Positions 1 to 9,367 of a stretch of 64,000 nucleotides of DNA are shown piece after piece. Origin of the DNA: Commensalibacter nepenthis. GTDB lineage: Bacteria; Pseudomonadota; Alphaproteobacteria; Acetobacterales; Acetobacteraceae. Location: NCBI RefSeq assembly GCF_029953305.1, contig NZ_JASBAN010000001.1, forward strand, positions 434,001 through 498,000, read 5' to 3'. Both the position numbers and the translations under genes were made by a program. Under the pieces are notes generated by a model that was given only the letters and a program-made list of their open reading frames with translations, had not been told where the DNA came from and ran no database searches. Within the stretch, counting starts at the first letter, position 1; every line of letters begins with the position of its first letter.

Positions 1-1027
1 CAACGCCGATAATTTTATCCAATTCCCCTTGACAAACAGGGAAAATATTATGCGGTGTCGCCATAATCTGCACTTTGATTTCCTCCAAAGAATCTTCACA
101 ATCAATCCAAGATACTTCTATACGTGGGGTCATAATACTGCGCAATGAGCGCGATGCCAATGTCAAGACCCCATTAATCATATAGCGTTCTTCTTCGGCA
201 AAACTTTCCTGCAACATATTTTCAGTATTACCCGCAGCTTGCCTAGGCGCATTTCCGCCAAGCAATCCCAAAATTTTTTCAGCAGTTCGATCTCGAAAAG
301 GTATTTTGGATTGATTTTTAAGGAAATTCCGTCGCGCCACTTGGTTAAAGAATTCAATAAGCAAGGAAAAGCTGATTGCAGCATAAATATATCCTTTGGG
401 AATATGGAACCCTACGCCATCAGCAACCAGACTGACACCAATCATCATTAAAAAGCTGAGGCACAACACAACCACCGTAGGATGCTCAATGACAAATTTT
501 GTTAACGATTTCGAGGCATAAATCATCACTATCATTGAAATAATGACCGCCGCCATCATAATCGCCAGCTCGTCGACCATTCCAACAGCGGTGATAACGG
601 AATCCAAAGAAAAAACAGCGTCCAATATAATAATCTGAACAATTACCACCCAAAATTTGGCGTTGCCTTTACCTTGATTATCTTGATGCTCATGCCCTTC
701 TAATCGTTCATGCAGCTCCATCGTGGCTTTGAATAACAAGAACACACCACCAATAATCAAAATCAAATCTCTGACTGAAAGGCTGAAGCCTCCATAACTG
801 ACCAACGGTTTGGTCAATGTTACAATCCACGACACAATGGATAATAACCCCAGACGCGTCACCATCGCCAAAACCAGCCCAATAATTCTGGCTTTATCGC
901 GTTGGTTAAAAGGGAGTTTATCAGCAACAATCGCTACAAAAACGAGATTATCGATCCCAAGGACAATTTCCAAAACAATTAAGGTTATTAGTCCCATCCA
1001 CGCCGAAGGATCCAATAAGAGTTCCAT
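1..1027 (-). CDS. TerC-family membrane protein with CBS domain (partial, C-terminus beyond window)
   Basis: Integral membrane protein of the TerC/YoaE type, thought to act in metal ion transport. The ATG at 1027 begins [20 protein letters not shown]. Acidic membrane motifs [11 protein letters not shown] (about residue 20) and DAVFSLDSV (about residue 140) are the family signature. About seven hydrophobic segments fill residues 10-225. After a linker, [11 protein letters not shown] (about residue 300) opens a CBS/CorC-like module that runs off the window, so the end of the gene is not seen. It is divergent from rdgB, sharing a 144-bp intergenic region. Family call is firm; substrate unknown. 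Confidence 0.85.
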   Translation of the reverse strand, partial: MELLLDPSAWMGLITLIVLEIVLGIDNLVFVAIVADKLPFNQRDKARIIGLVLAMVTRLGLLSIVSWIVTLTKPLVSYGGFSLSVRDLILIIGGVFLLFKATMELHERLEGHEHQDNQGKGNAKFWVVIVQIIILDAVFSLDSVITAVGMVDELAIMMAAVIISMIVMIYASKSLTKFVIEHPTVVVLCLSFLMMIGVSLVADGVGFHIPKGYIYAAISFSLLIEFFNQVARRNFLKNQSKIPFRDRTAEKILGLLGGNAPRQAAGNTENMLQESFAEEERYMINGVLTLASRSLRSIMTPRIEVSWIDCEDSLEEIKVQIMATPHNIFPVCQGELDKIIGV

Positions 1028-1171
1028 ATTTCTTTCTCAAAAAAAATAAAAAGCCAATTTAATCATTATTCGTATCTCAGTACAAAAATTATTTATATCA
1101 CCCCAAGTTCCATGCCAATATGTTAAAAACGATCAAGTCCACTTTATTTATAGAACAAAGAAGATTTTTTT

Positions 1172-1774
1172 ATGACGACTTATCGCAAACTTAACCATAA
1201 CTCTGAATTGGTTGTCGCCACATATAATACTGGCAAAGCAAAGGAAATAAGCAGTTTACTGGCTCCATTTAAAATAAAAACCTATTCTGCGAGGGAATTA
1301 AATTTACCAGAACCAGAAGAAAATGGTTCCAGCTTTCAAGAAAATGCACGCATCAAAGCCTTGGCTGCGGCTCAAGAATCAAAATTACCCAGCCTTGCTG
1401 ATGATTCTGGTTTTTGCATCAATGCGCTAAATGGGGACCCTGGGATTTATTCTGCACGTTGGGCAGGTCCAAAAAAAGATTATGTTATGGCGATGCGCAC
1501 CATGTATGAAAAATTACAATTTTTCTCTGATCGTTCTTGTTACTTTATTTCTGTGCTGTGCTTGGCTTATCCTGATGGATATACATGCGAATTTGAAGGG
1601 AAAATTGAAGGCGAATTTATTTGGCCAGCCAGAGGTCAAAATGGACATGGCTATGACCCAATTTTTCAACCCAAAGAGTTCTCTGTCACTTTTGCAGAAA
1701 TGAGCGAGGCTGAAAAAAATAAAATCAGCCATCGAGGGTTGGCTTTTCAACAATTTATAAAAAATTGTTTCTAA
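1172..1774 (+). CDS. rdgB: XTP/dITP pyrophosphatase RdgB/HAM1
   Basis: House-cleaning nucleotide pyrophosphatase that removes dITP, dXTP and related non-canonical nucleotides from the pool. 200 aa, the usual length. The N-terminal substrate loop VVATYNTGKAKEI is at about residues 14-26, and the central SLADDSGFCINALNG with GIYSARWAG is at about 73-98. The C-terminal GHGYDPIFQP and SHRGLAFQQF motifs bind the base. The ATG at 1172 follows an A/G-rich stretch (aaagaaga) 7-14 nt upstream. It converges on hpnN with a 21-bp gap. In many acetic acid bacteria this gene sits beside heat-shock or hemN genes; that context is absent here. Confidence 0.93.
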   Translation: MTTYRKLNHNSELVVATYNTGKAKEISSLLAPFKIKTYSARELNLPEPEENGSSFQENARIKALAAAQESKLPSLADDSGFCINALNGDPGIYSARWAGPKKDYVMAMRTMYEKLQFFSDRSCYFISVLCLAYPDGYTCEFEGKIEGEFIWPARGQNGHGYDPIFQPKEFSVTFAEMSEAEKNKISHRGLAFQQFIKNCF

Positions 1775-1795
1775 GCCACTTTCTTTTCCCGCTTT

Positions 1796-4399
1796 TTATC
1801 GCTCATCAATATCACGTTTAGGTAATAAAGCGGGAACCAGTCCCAACGTTACAAGCAAAGTACATCCCAATGAAATCAACAATAATACCCCCATACTTGA
1901 CGTTCCAGGATGCGCAGAGGCTGCCAAAGCACCAAACGCCGTTCCTGTTGTCAATGCAGAGAATAAAACCGCTCTGGCTGTGGGAGAAGATAACGGTTCT
2001 TTTAACCCCTCTCTCCAATTCATCACAAAATAAATATTAAACGAAACGCCAACTCCTAAAAAGAGTGGCAATGTAATGATATTCGCAAAATTCAACGATT
2101 GCCCAATCACAACAATCACAATAATTGTCATTAATGCCGATAAAATCAACGGGATCATGACCAGAACCATATCCAACACACGTCGTAATGCAATGAATAA
2201 GATAATCGCCAACACAACTATCGCCATGATTGCAGCAATAATAAAAGAATGAACGACTGTATTGGCACTTTCGACAATATCAACAACCGTTCCCGCTGCA
2301 TCAGGTGCCACAGTGCGAACTTGTTTTACAAAATCAATGATTTGATCGGTCGTTAAATCAACTCCTTTTGGGTAAACCTCCACCCTTAGCCGTCCATCTT
2401 TTGTGCGATATTGCTCAGCAAGTTCTGCTGGAATATCTTGCGTTGTGGTGATGGTTGGTGTCAAAATCATTTTCAGTCGCTCTAGCTGATAAGGCAAGAA
2501 TTTAACCAAATTATCATTAATTGCAATCAGTTTATCATCAGGCATTTTCTCAATTTTTTGCAAAGCAACTTGCATACGACGCAAAGGACTATCAGCAGAC
2601 ACTAGGTTTTGAATTGAATCAAGACCTTGCACCATTTTCTCTACAGACTGCCGCAATTCTTGGGCTGTGGGTTTATCCTTTTGATGTTGCAAAGACAATG
2701 TGGGCAACAAAATAGAAGCCGCATCATTCAGCATTAACATTTTTTCTTGTTGTTTTTCTGGAATAAAAGAGTTCAACCAAACAACATTTTTCACCGCAGG
2801 CAGTTTTTTAAATTTCTTGGCCATTTCTTCGGCTTGCTGAGGGGTATCAACTATAATATCAGCAGTATAAGGTGAGGTATTGGGATCCCCCATCATTTTT
2901 TTCAATGCTACCATCCCTTCAGAATGAGGATCTTTGGTATGAAATGGATCAGCATCAAAAATAACTTTATGATCTGCAAGCAAGAAAATACCAATCGCCC
3001 CCAGCACCGCATAAAAGCTGATTATCATAAAACGATGCTGACGCATTTTTTTATCAACAGATTTTAACCAAGGGAAACCAGCTTCTTTTTGAACAATATT
3101 CGGACGGAAAATCACCAGTAAAGCGGGTAAAAATGTAACTGTACAAACAAATGCAATTAACATACCCCCACCAGCAATCAAACCTAATTGCTTAACACCA
3201 ATAAAATTCGTTGGGGTAAATGCTAAAAATCCAGCTGCTGCTGCCACTGCTGCGGTAAAGATTTGATGTCCTGCCTCATAGCCTGTATGAGACAACGCAT
3301 AGGGTAAATCTTCTTTTTTCTTGGTGCTGATTAAATCCTGTCCTCTAAAACGCACACAAAATTGTATGCCAAAATCAACAGCAATACTGACGAATAAAAT
3401 CGCAAAAGAAATCGAAATCAGATTTAATGTCCCGACTGCTAATGTCGCAAAACCCGTTGTTAACACCAATCCGATAAAGAGCAATAATAAAATAGGTAAA
3501 ATTAAACGCCAAGTGCGAACCGCCATAAATAGCCAACCCGCAACCAACACAAATGAAACAAATAAACCAACAATCATCCCATGCAAAACGGTCGAGAATT
3601 CCTCGTCGTTAATTTGAGCATCACCAGTCATATAGACTTTGACCGCACCACTTTTAACATAAGGCAAGTTATTCATGGTTTCGCGTAATAAATCAGAAGG
3701 CACACCTGAAGGACGAATTGAATTCAAATCCATCTTTGGTTTTGCAATAACAAGCTGATATTTCCCCCCAAGGTCTGATAAATCCCCAGACAGACTTTTT
3801 TCCCAAGAGAAAGGTTGGATTTTCCCTTCGGCATTTTGGGTTAGAACATTCGCAAAGCCATTCAGCGCATCATTAAATTTAGATAGATCAATCTGTTTTT
3901 CTTTGACCCCCAACGTCACCATTCCCAACGTATCAAACAATCCCCGCATCGAAGGATCGGCGGATAAGCTGCTTAAAAAAGGTTGTGCTTGAATGATATT
4001 ATTTAAGGTTTTATCCAGTAAAGGAGTTGGCAAAAAGAGCAACCCATTCCTGACAAGAAATGGATCATTTTGCAAAGATTCAACAAAATAAAAATGTTTT
4101 TTATCGTTCTTTAATTTATTTACCAATGCCTGTGCACTCAATTCTCCCTCTTCAGGAATCTTTGATTCAAATAATGCCACCAACAAATATTCTCGTTGTG
4201 GAAAGTCTTTGCTCATCTGATCGGAACGTTTTTTCCAATCCATACTTGATGAAAACATCTTACTTGTATCTGTTGTGATCTCTAGATTTTTATAAGCGAC
4301 CCAAGACGAGGCTATTGCAATTACAATATAAAATAAAATCACAAACCAAGTATGGCGAGAACAAAACGCCACCACACGCCCAATAAATGTGGACATCAT
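1796..4399 (-). CDS. hpnN: Hopanoid-associated RND/MMPL transporter HpnN
   Basis: Inner-membrane RND-type exporter needed in other hopanoid producers to move hopanoids to the outer membrane. 867 aa. One N-terminal membrane helix (about residues 12-35) is followed by a large periplasmic loop with MFSSSMDWKKRSDQ. A bundle of helices lies at about 280-440, another helix at about 458, a second loop, then a C-terminal bundle at about 715-860. SIAVDFGIQFCVRFRG and GVGVSFNIYFVMNWREG are the two matching helix motifs of the MMPL/SSD type. Two adjacent ATGs lie at 4399 and 4396, with aaagggg about 12 nt upstream. It stands alone; no other hpn genes are in the window. Confidence 0.88.
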   Translation of the reverse strand: MMSTFIGRVVAFCSRHTWFVILFYIVIAIASSWVAYKNLEITTDTSKMFSSSMDWKKRSDQMSKDFPQREYLLVALFESKIPEEGELSAQALVNKLKNDKKHFYFVESLQNDPFLVRNGLLFLPTPLLDKTLNNIIQAQPFLSSLSADPSMRGLFDTLGMVTLGVKEKQIDLSKFNDALNGFANVLTQNAEGKIQPFSWEKSLSGDLSDLGGKYQLVIAKPKMDLNSIRPSGVPSDLLRETMNNLPYVKSGAVKVYMTGDAQINDEEFSTVLHGMIVGLFVSFVLVAGWLFMAVRTWRLILPILLLLFIGLVLTTGFATLAVGTLNLISISFAILFVSIAVDFGIQFCVRFRGQDLISTKKKEDLPYALSHTGYEAGHQIFTAAVAAAAGFLAFTPTNFIGVKQLGLIAGGGMLIAFVCTVTFLPALLVIFRPNIVQKEAGFPWLKSVDKKMRQHRFMIISFYAVLGAIGIFLLADHKVIFDADPFHTKDPHSEGMVALKKMMGDPNTSPYTADIIVDTPQQAEEMAKKFKKLPAVKNVVWLNSFIPEKQQEKMLMLNDAASILLPTLSLQHQKDKPTAQELRQSVEKMVQGLDSIQNLVSADSPLRRMQVALQKIEKMPDDKLIAINDNLVKFLPYQLERLKMILTPTITTTQDIPAELAEQYRTKDGRLRVEVYPKGVDLTTDQIIDFVKQVRTVAPDAAGTVVDIVESANTVVHSFIIAAIMAIVVLAIILFIALRRVLDMVLVMIPLILSALMTIIVIVVIGQSLNFANIITLPLFLGVGVSFNIYFVMNWREGLKEPLSSPTARAVLFSALTTGTAFGALAASAHPGTSSMGVLLLISLGCTLLVTLGLVPALLPKRDIDER

Positions 4400-4651
4400 T
4401 GGTAATAAACCCCTTTAATCTTCATATTGATTATCACTTAAATAGATACAATTAAGCTGGCAGAATAATTTGAAATGGAATTATCCTTGCATCCATAAAT
4501 AGAAATAAACAGGAAAGAAAACAACCATTATATCCACACAAAAATAAAAATAGTACAATTACAACGATGGAGTAGAATAATTTTTTAAATGCAATAAAAT
4601 AGTTTTTATTACTTACACGGATATTGTTCATCATTTTACACAGGTTTATTT
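4400..4651. other. Intergenic region upstream of hpnN
   Basis: Very AT-rich spacer between hpnN and the OLD nuclease remnant. A 60-codon open frame on the minus strand (4452-4634) has no recognisable homology and a poor composition, so it is not called. The region presumably holds the divergent promoters; no convincing -35/-10 pair was picked. Confidence 0.5.
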
Positions 4652-4798
4652 ATGCGATTAATCAAAGCAAGAGTGCAAAATTATCGAAGCATCATCGACA
4701 GTGGCGAATTCAAGATTGATACAAACAAAACAATTTTGGTAGGTATTAATGAATCTGGCAAAAGCGCAATTTTAGAAGCATTACATCTCTTAAACCCA
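4652..4798 (+). pseudogene. OLD-family ATP-dependent nuclease, N-terminal fragment
   Basis: ATG at 4652 begins MRLIKARVQNYRSIIDSG, followed by the Walker A loop GINESGKSAILEALHLL at about residues 32-48. This is the start of an OLD-family AAA nuclease (overcoming lysogenisation defect; relatives include GajA of Gabija). The frame breaks into the IS6-type end after about 49 codons. The C-terminal TOPRIM half is found at 6981-7525 on the same strand, so one gene was split. The central part, usually several hundred residues, is missing altogether, implying a deletion and not a simple insertion. Confidence 0.8.
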
Positions 4799-4874
4799 GT
4801 CTTGTCGCAAATTTAATTATGTATTTTAGTATAATATAGAAATGGAGTGAGTATTTATATTTTAGGAACGATTT

Positions 4875-5369
4875 ATGTCTATTGGTATCTATAGCAAGCT
4901 TATATTAAGGTCTAAGGATGATTTTAAAGGTCGCCACTTTAGTGGGTTGATGATTATTCAAGCGATCAACTAGTATTTACGCTATTCCTTAAGTTATCGA
5001 GATATAGAAGAATTATTTCTAGAACGTGGGATAAATGTAGATCATAGCTCGTTAAACCGTTGGGTATTACGCTATGCATCACTATTAGAAAAACGTTTGA
5101 GAAAATATAGAAAGCCCCATTGTGGAGAGGTTAGAATTGATGAAACCTATATCAAAGTCAAAGGTCAGTGGAAGTATCTATATAGAGCCATTGATAAAGA
5201 AGGCACAGCTATTGATTTCTTGTTAACAGCTAAAAGAAATATAAAAGCCGCACAACACTTTTTTAGAAAAGCATTTAAAGAAGATGGTCTATTCGCTCCA
5301 ACCCATATTGGAACAGATAAAGCATTACCGTTTCCAAAAACCATACAAACCATGAGGAGCATAGCGTAA
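4875..5369 (+). pseudogene. IS6-family transposase, 5' part, with in-frame amber
   Basis: The frame opens at ATG 4875 (MSIGIYSKLILRSKDDFKG). It has an in-frame TAG at 4971-4973, where IS6 transposases usually have a tryptophan before YLRYSLSYRDIEELFLERG. It then reads RWVLRYASLLEKRL, GEVRIDETYIKVKGQWKYLY (first catalytic D), YRAIDKEGTAIDFLLTAKRN and GTDKALPFP (second D region). It runs into the inverted copy and stops at 5369. The last third with the catalytic E is missing, so the protein cannot work. The amber is also present in the inverted arm, so it predates the fold-back. Confidence 0.85.
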
Positions 5370-5637
5370 TACCCAACGATTTAACGTGCTATGATCTACA
5401 TTTATCCCACGTTCTAGAAATAATTCTTCTATATCTCGATAACTTAAGGAATAGCGTAAATACTAGTTGATCGCTTGAATAATCATCAACCCACTAAAAT
5501 GACGACCTTTAAAATCATCCTTAGACCTTAATATAAGCTTGCTATAGATACCAATAGACATAAATCGTTCCTAAAATATAAATACTCACTCCATTTCTAT
5601 ATCATACTAAAATACATAATTAAATTTGCAACAAGAC
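5358..5637 (-). repeat. Inverted copy of IS6 left end (~280 bp)
   Basis: Near-identical reverse complement of 4799-5078; a few substitutions are visible (for example gtcgcaa against gttgcaa, and gccactt against gtcattt). Together the two arms form a large hairpin-capable structure with a spacer of about 280 bp. Confidence 0.8.
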
Positions 5638-5638
5638 C

Positions 5639-6508
5639 TTCCCAGATGAAGAAGCGTGTATCAAACACCTTGAGAATTTAAAATGGGGTGGCAATATTAT
5701 CTCTCCTTTTGATCCAGCTTCAAAAGTTTATGTATGTAAGGGTAATCGATACCGTTGTAGGAATACTAGTAAATATTTCAATGTTAAAACAAACACCTTA
5801 TTTGATAATTCAAAAATACCACTTCAAAAATGGTTTTTAGCAATATGGATTATTACTTGTCATACTAAAGGAATCTCATCAGTGCAGTTAGCTAAAGACT
5901 TAGGTGTGACGCAAAAAACAGCTTGGTTTCTTCTGCATCGTATTCGCAATTGCTTTAGTTTTGATAATAACAATGTCTTAAACAATGAAATTGAAGTAGA
6001 CGAAACTTATGTCGGTGGCAAGAATAAATTTCGTCATATCTGTAGAAAAGTACAACATTCTCAAGGTAGAAGTTCAAAAGATAAAACACCTGTATTTGGC
6101 ATGATTGAACGTTCAGGAAAATTAAATGCTAAAAAGGTTAATGATGTATCAGCAACAACATTGACAAAGCAAATTGTTAGTTACGCTAATAAAGATGCCA
6201 CTATTTATTCTGATGAATGGTTAGGGTATTCACAACTAACTAAAATCTATAACCACGCTATCGTAAAACATGCCAATAAAGAATATGTTAATGGTAAAGT
6301 TCATACTAATACTATAGAAGGTTTCTGGTCGTTATTTAAGCGCGGCATCATTGGAATTTATCATTCGGTGTCAGTTAAGCATTTACAAAAATATGTTGAT
6401 GAATTTGTATTCCGCTACAACACCCGTAAACACCGGCAAGACCATCGCTTTGATTATCTGCTAACACATATGAGTTGTAGAATGACTTATCAAAGTTTAA
6501 CGACATGA
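5639..6508 (+). pseudogene. IS1595-family (ISXO2-like) transposase, 5' truncated
   Basis: Same reading frame and stop as the intact copy at 12015-12926, but the first 14 codons are replaced by the IS6 end and no good start precedes the frame. The DDE residues remain (EVDETYVGG, YSDEWLGYS, TIEGFWSLFKRG). An internal GTG at 5882 could give a 208-aa product containing the catalytic domain but not the DNA-binding N-terminus. Probably inactive. Confidence 0.85.
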
Positions 6509-6515
6509 GGTAGAA

Positions 6516-6950
6516 ATGGAACAATTAGATTTACCGCTTATTCAAAGACAAGAAAATAATGTTTTAATATCGCAACGCGCTTACGACGGTTACATTAATG
6601 CTACTGCTATGTGTAAAGCTGCGAGTAAAGAGTTTAAGCATTATAATAGTTTATCCACTACAAAGGCCTTTGTTCAGGAACTTTCTTCCGTGGTCGGAAT
6701 TCCGACCACGGAATTAATACAGTCAATACAAGGAGGTGTTCCTACATTACAAGGTACATGGGTACATCCTCAAGTAGCAATAAATTTAGGCCAATGGGCA
6801 TCACCCAAATTTGCTGTTCTGGTATCTAAATGGGTTTTAGAATGGATGCAGGGTGGCGAGAAAAAACACTCAACACTTCCTTGGCACATTCGCAGGTATT
6901 TAATCAATAGAGAAAAAATACCACCTACTCATTTTTCTATAAATTTATAA
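6516..6950 (+). pseudogene. KilA-N domain passenger protein, C-terminally truncated
   Basis: Starts 7 bp after the transposase stop, as in copy 2. The KilA-N DNA-binding domain (about residues 1-115, with AYDGYINATAMCKAA and WVHPQVAINLGQWASP) is complete. After residue 141 the 444-bp deletion joins the frame to the end of the IS and it stops at once (FSINL). Copy 2 encodes 279 aa, this one 144. It could still make a DNA-binding domain alone. Confidence 0.82.
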
Positions 6951-6980
6951 TTATTTTGTGTAGAGATGTATATAATTACC

Positions 6981-7525
6981 AAAATTTATTATTAGAAGGA
7001 TTAACAGACTTGTGGTATTTGCAAGGCATTAACAGTCTTATCGAAAACAAGCTAAATGAAGATATCGCCTTATTACCTGTAGGTGGCGTTACCAAAATTA
7101 CCATTTATGCAAATATATTATGTAATAATGACCTTAAAACCGTTGCATTCATTGACTCAGATAACGAAGCCAACCAAGCCGCACAAGATGCTATTATAAA
7201 ATATAGACTTGGCAACAAAAATATTTTACAAGCCAAAGTATTTTGCAGTCATAATATTCCTGCTGCTGCAACTGAAGATATTATTAGAGCAACCTTAATT
7301 CCGATTTTTGAGAAGATTTATAACAAAAAAATCAGTGAAAGAGATAAAACATCAACGGAACCTATTATTAAAATTTTCAAAAAAATACAAAAGGATTTTT
7401 CAAAGGAAAAACTTGCAAAAGAATTCTTACAGTGGGCAAAGGAAAAATCATCCAGTGATCTTACCGCTGATGAACAAACGCATTGCCAAAATCTAATCAA
7501 TACAATTAACCGGCGCTTAAAATAA
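6981..7525 (+). pseudogene. OLD-family nuclease, C-terminal TOPRIM fragment
   Basis: Sequence directly after the IS1595 end reads NLLLEGLTDLWYLQGINSLI, then LLPVGGVTKITIYANIL and VAFIDSDNEANQAAQD. The LLEG acid and the IDSD pair are the TOPRIM metal-binding motifs of OLD-family nucleases. An open frame from 6956 starts inside the IS end and has no proper initiation region. It pairs with the N-terminal ATPase fragment at 4652-4798. No partner helicase gene follows; the riboflavin operon terminator comes next. Confidence 0.8.
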
Positions 7526-7563
7526 AAAAAGCGGTCAGACCCAATGAAGGATCTGACCGCTTT
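7523..7563 (-). terminator. Intrinsic terminator of the rib operon
   Basis: Stem aaagcggtcaga / tctgaccgcttt (12 bp) with an 11-nt loop region, followed on the minus strand by a run of T. It lies 17 bp after the ribH stop. It also lies just past the OLD fragment on the plus strand, where the T run is weak. Confidence 0.85.
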
Positions 7564-7579
7564 AATAACTATCCTGATT

Positions 7580-8068
7580 TTATTTATATTGTTGGATCAA
7601 AGCAATGCTTTCAATACAAGCAGCCACCGCTTCACGTCCTTTGTTGTCTTTGTTTTCCTCTGAACGGATTTCAGCCTGTTCCCCAGTATAGGTTGTAAGA
7701 ATACCAAAACTGATGGGTATTTCCGTTGTCAAAGAAGCCTGCATAATGCCAATTGTCGCCCCAAGGCTGATATACTCAAAATGTGCTGTATCACCTTTAA
7801 TCACACATCCCAAGCAAATAACCCCGTCATATTTACCAGATTTTGCCAACGTTTGCGCAATTAATGGCAGTTCAAACGCACCAGGCGCATAGATTAAATC
7901 TTCTTCGACATTAAAAGGAATATGATGTTCGGCTAACCATTCTTGTGCGCCCTTTGCCAATCCACCTGTTACTTTTTCGTTAAAACGACTGACCACGATT
8001 GCAACACGTGGCATTTTCTTAAATGTAAACTCTTTCAAAGATTGAGGAGCTTGTTTAACCATTATCAA
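7580..8068 (-). CDS. ribH: 6,7-dimethyl-8-ribityllumazine synthase
   Basis: Penultimate step of riboflavin synthesis: condenses 5-amino-6-ribitylaminouracil with 3,4-dihydroxybutanone 4-phosphate to lumazine. 162 aa, normal for the family. IVVSRFNEKVTGGL (about 24-37) binds substrate. APGAFELPL and GCVIKGDTAHFEYIS carry the phosphate-binding and catalytic histidine positions (His about 96). Last gene of ribD-ribE-ribBA-ribH, 24 bp after ribBA. Confidence 0.95.
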   Translation of the reverse strand: MIMVKQAPQSLKEFTFKKMPRVAIVVSRFNEKVTGGLAKGAQEWLAEHHIPFNVEEDLIYAPGAFELPLIAQTLAKSGKYDGVICLGCVIKGDTAHFEYISLGATIGIMQASLTTEIPISFGILTTYTGEQAEIRSEENKDNKGREAVAACIESIALIQQYK

Positions 8069-8092
8069 AGACTTTCAATAAGTAAATTATAA

Positions 8093-9367
8093 TTATCGAT
8101 CATTATGCTCAAAGGACAATGCGTGCCCCATACGATCTCTTTTTGTTTTTAAATAAGATTCATTATGCGGATTGGCTTCAATTTCGATAGAAACACGGTT
8201 TTGCACAGAAAAACCTTGCTTTTCCAACATTTCGAGCTTGTCCATATTATTGGTTAACAAATCAAGCTGATGGATATGGAGCTTTTCTAAAATTGCGCCT
8301 GCCACTTTCCAATCGCGCATATCGGCTGCAAAACCCAAGCGGTGATTGGCTTCTACGGTGTCTAACCCTTGATCTTGCAACGCATAAGCAGAGATTTTAT
8401 TGAACAAACCAATGCCGCGCCCTTCGTGCCCTCGCAAATAAATCACAACGCCTTTATCAGATTCACCAATCATTTTCATGGCTTTGTGCAGTTGAGGACC
8501 ACAATCACAACGCAAAGACCCCAATACATCCCCAGTCAAACATTCGGAATGCAATCGAACCAAAGGTGTTTTACCATCATCCAAAGAAAAATCACCTTTC
8601 ATAATGGCTAGATGCTCGTTCCCTTTTAAATCAACAAAAGATTGCACCGTAAAATCTTCACCACCGTAATAATTAGGAAGTTTTGCAACCTCTCCAGCTC
8701 TTACAAGAGAAATCAACGGATCGACGGGCGCTGCATCATATTGTTTGCGCCATTCAATAATAGCAGACACACTTACCAATGGAATTCCGTGCTGGGCTGC
8801 AAATTTTTTCAGCTCTGGCATCCTAGCCATCGTGCCATCTTCATTTAACACTTCACAAATTGCAGCAACAGGTTTTAATCCTGCCATTTTAATCAAATCA
8901 ATCGAACCCTCGGTATGACCATCTCTTGCCAAAACACCATTTGGATCCGCAACCAAAGGAAACATATGACCAGGGCGAACGATATCATTGGCAGTGACAT
9001 CATCCTTCATGACAACCTCAAATGTTTTCGCACGATCATCCGCAGAAACACCCGTTGTAATCCCCTCTTTGGCTTCGATAGAAATAGTAAAAGCCGTTTC
9101 ATGAGGGGATGTATTATGTTGTGCCATTTGATACAAATTTAATTGCTGGGCTTTATTCGCCAACATTGGCATACATAAAATGCCACGCGCATGGGTAATC
9201 ATGAAATTAATAATTTCGGGCGTTACGAACTCACCCGCAGCAACCAAATCGCCTTCGTTTTCACGACCTTCATCATCAACCATTAATACCATTTTACCAG
9301 CACGTAAGGTATCAATAGCAATTGTCAGCTCAGGACTGAGCGTTTTAATCATTTCTGGACTAAACAT
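8093..9367 (-). CDS. ribBA: Bifunctional DHBP synthase / GTP cyclohydrolase II
   Basis: Makes both riboflavin precursors: 3,4-dihydroxybutanone 4-phosphate from ribulose 5-phosphate (N-terminal half) and the pyrimidine from GTP (C-terminal half). The N-terminal half has DDEGRENEGDLVAAGEF and GHTEGSIDL. The C-terminal half has the zinc motif SLRCDCG with LTGDVLG, and LRGHEGRGIGL. The frame is open further upstream, but ATG 9367 (MFSPEMIKTL) is preferred: GTGGAG sits 6 nt before it, giving 424 aa. That start overlaps the ribE stop by 19 bp, suggesting translational coupling. Confidence 0.93.
   Translation of the reverse strand: MFSPEMIKTLSPELTIAIDTLRAGKMVLMVDDEGRENEGDLVAAGEFVTPEIINFMITHARGILCMPMLANKAQQLNLYQMAQHNTSPHETAFTISIEAKEGITTGVSADDRAKTFEVVMKDDVTANDIVRPGHMFPLVADPNGVLARDGHTEGSIDLIKMAGLKPVAAICEVLNEDGTMARMPELKKFAAQHGIPLVSVSAIIEWRKQYDAAPVDPLISLVRAGEVAKLPNYYGGEDFTVQSFVDLKGNEHLAIMKGDFSLDDGKTPLVRLHSECLTGDVLGSLRCDCGPQLHKAMKMIGESDKGVVIYLRGHEGRGIGLFNKISAYALQDQGLDTVEANHRLGFAADMRDWKVAGAILEKLHIHQLDLLTNNMDKLEMLEKQGFSVQNRVSIEIEANPHNESYLKTKRDRMGHALSFEHNDR

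Larger units (their letters stand above)
4799..5637 (+). mobile_element. IS6-family element, truncated and folded back into a palindrome
   Basis: Both ends carry the same terminus, starting gtcttgtYgcaaattta, in inverted orientation. The sequence 4799-5078 (left terminus plus transposase 5' end) recurs almost exactly as its reverse complement at about 5358-5637. Between them lie ~280 bp of transposase middle, so the true right end of the IS is absent. No 8-bp target duplication is visible (taaaccca against cttcccag). The shape suggests an IS6 left end copied back in inverted orientation, with loss of adjacent DNA including the middle of the OLD gene and the left end of the neighbouring IS1595 copy. 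Confidence 0.75.
5639..6980 (+). mobile_element. IS1595-family element copy 1 (5' truncated, internally deleted)
   Basis: From 5639 the sequence matches 12057 onward of the complete copy at 11939-13842 (offset 6418). The first ~118 bp, including the left inverted repeat and 14 transposase codons, are lost against the IS6 element. The right terminus is intact: it ends tgtatataattacc at 6980, then OLD-gene sequence resumes. Relative to copy 2, 444 bp are missing inside the KilA-N gene, between two 10-bp direct repeats atttttctat (13349 and 13793 in copy 2). Confidence 0.88.

Noticed and set aside
4452-4634. 60-aa hydrophobic open frame upstream of hpnN
   Set aside because: AT-driven composition, no relatives recognised, no RBS.
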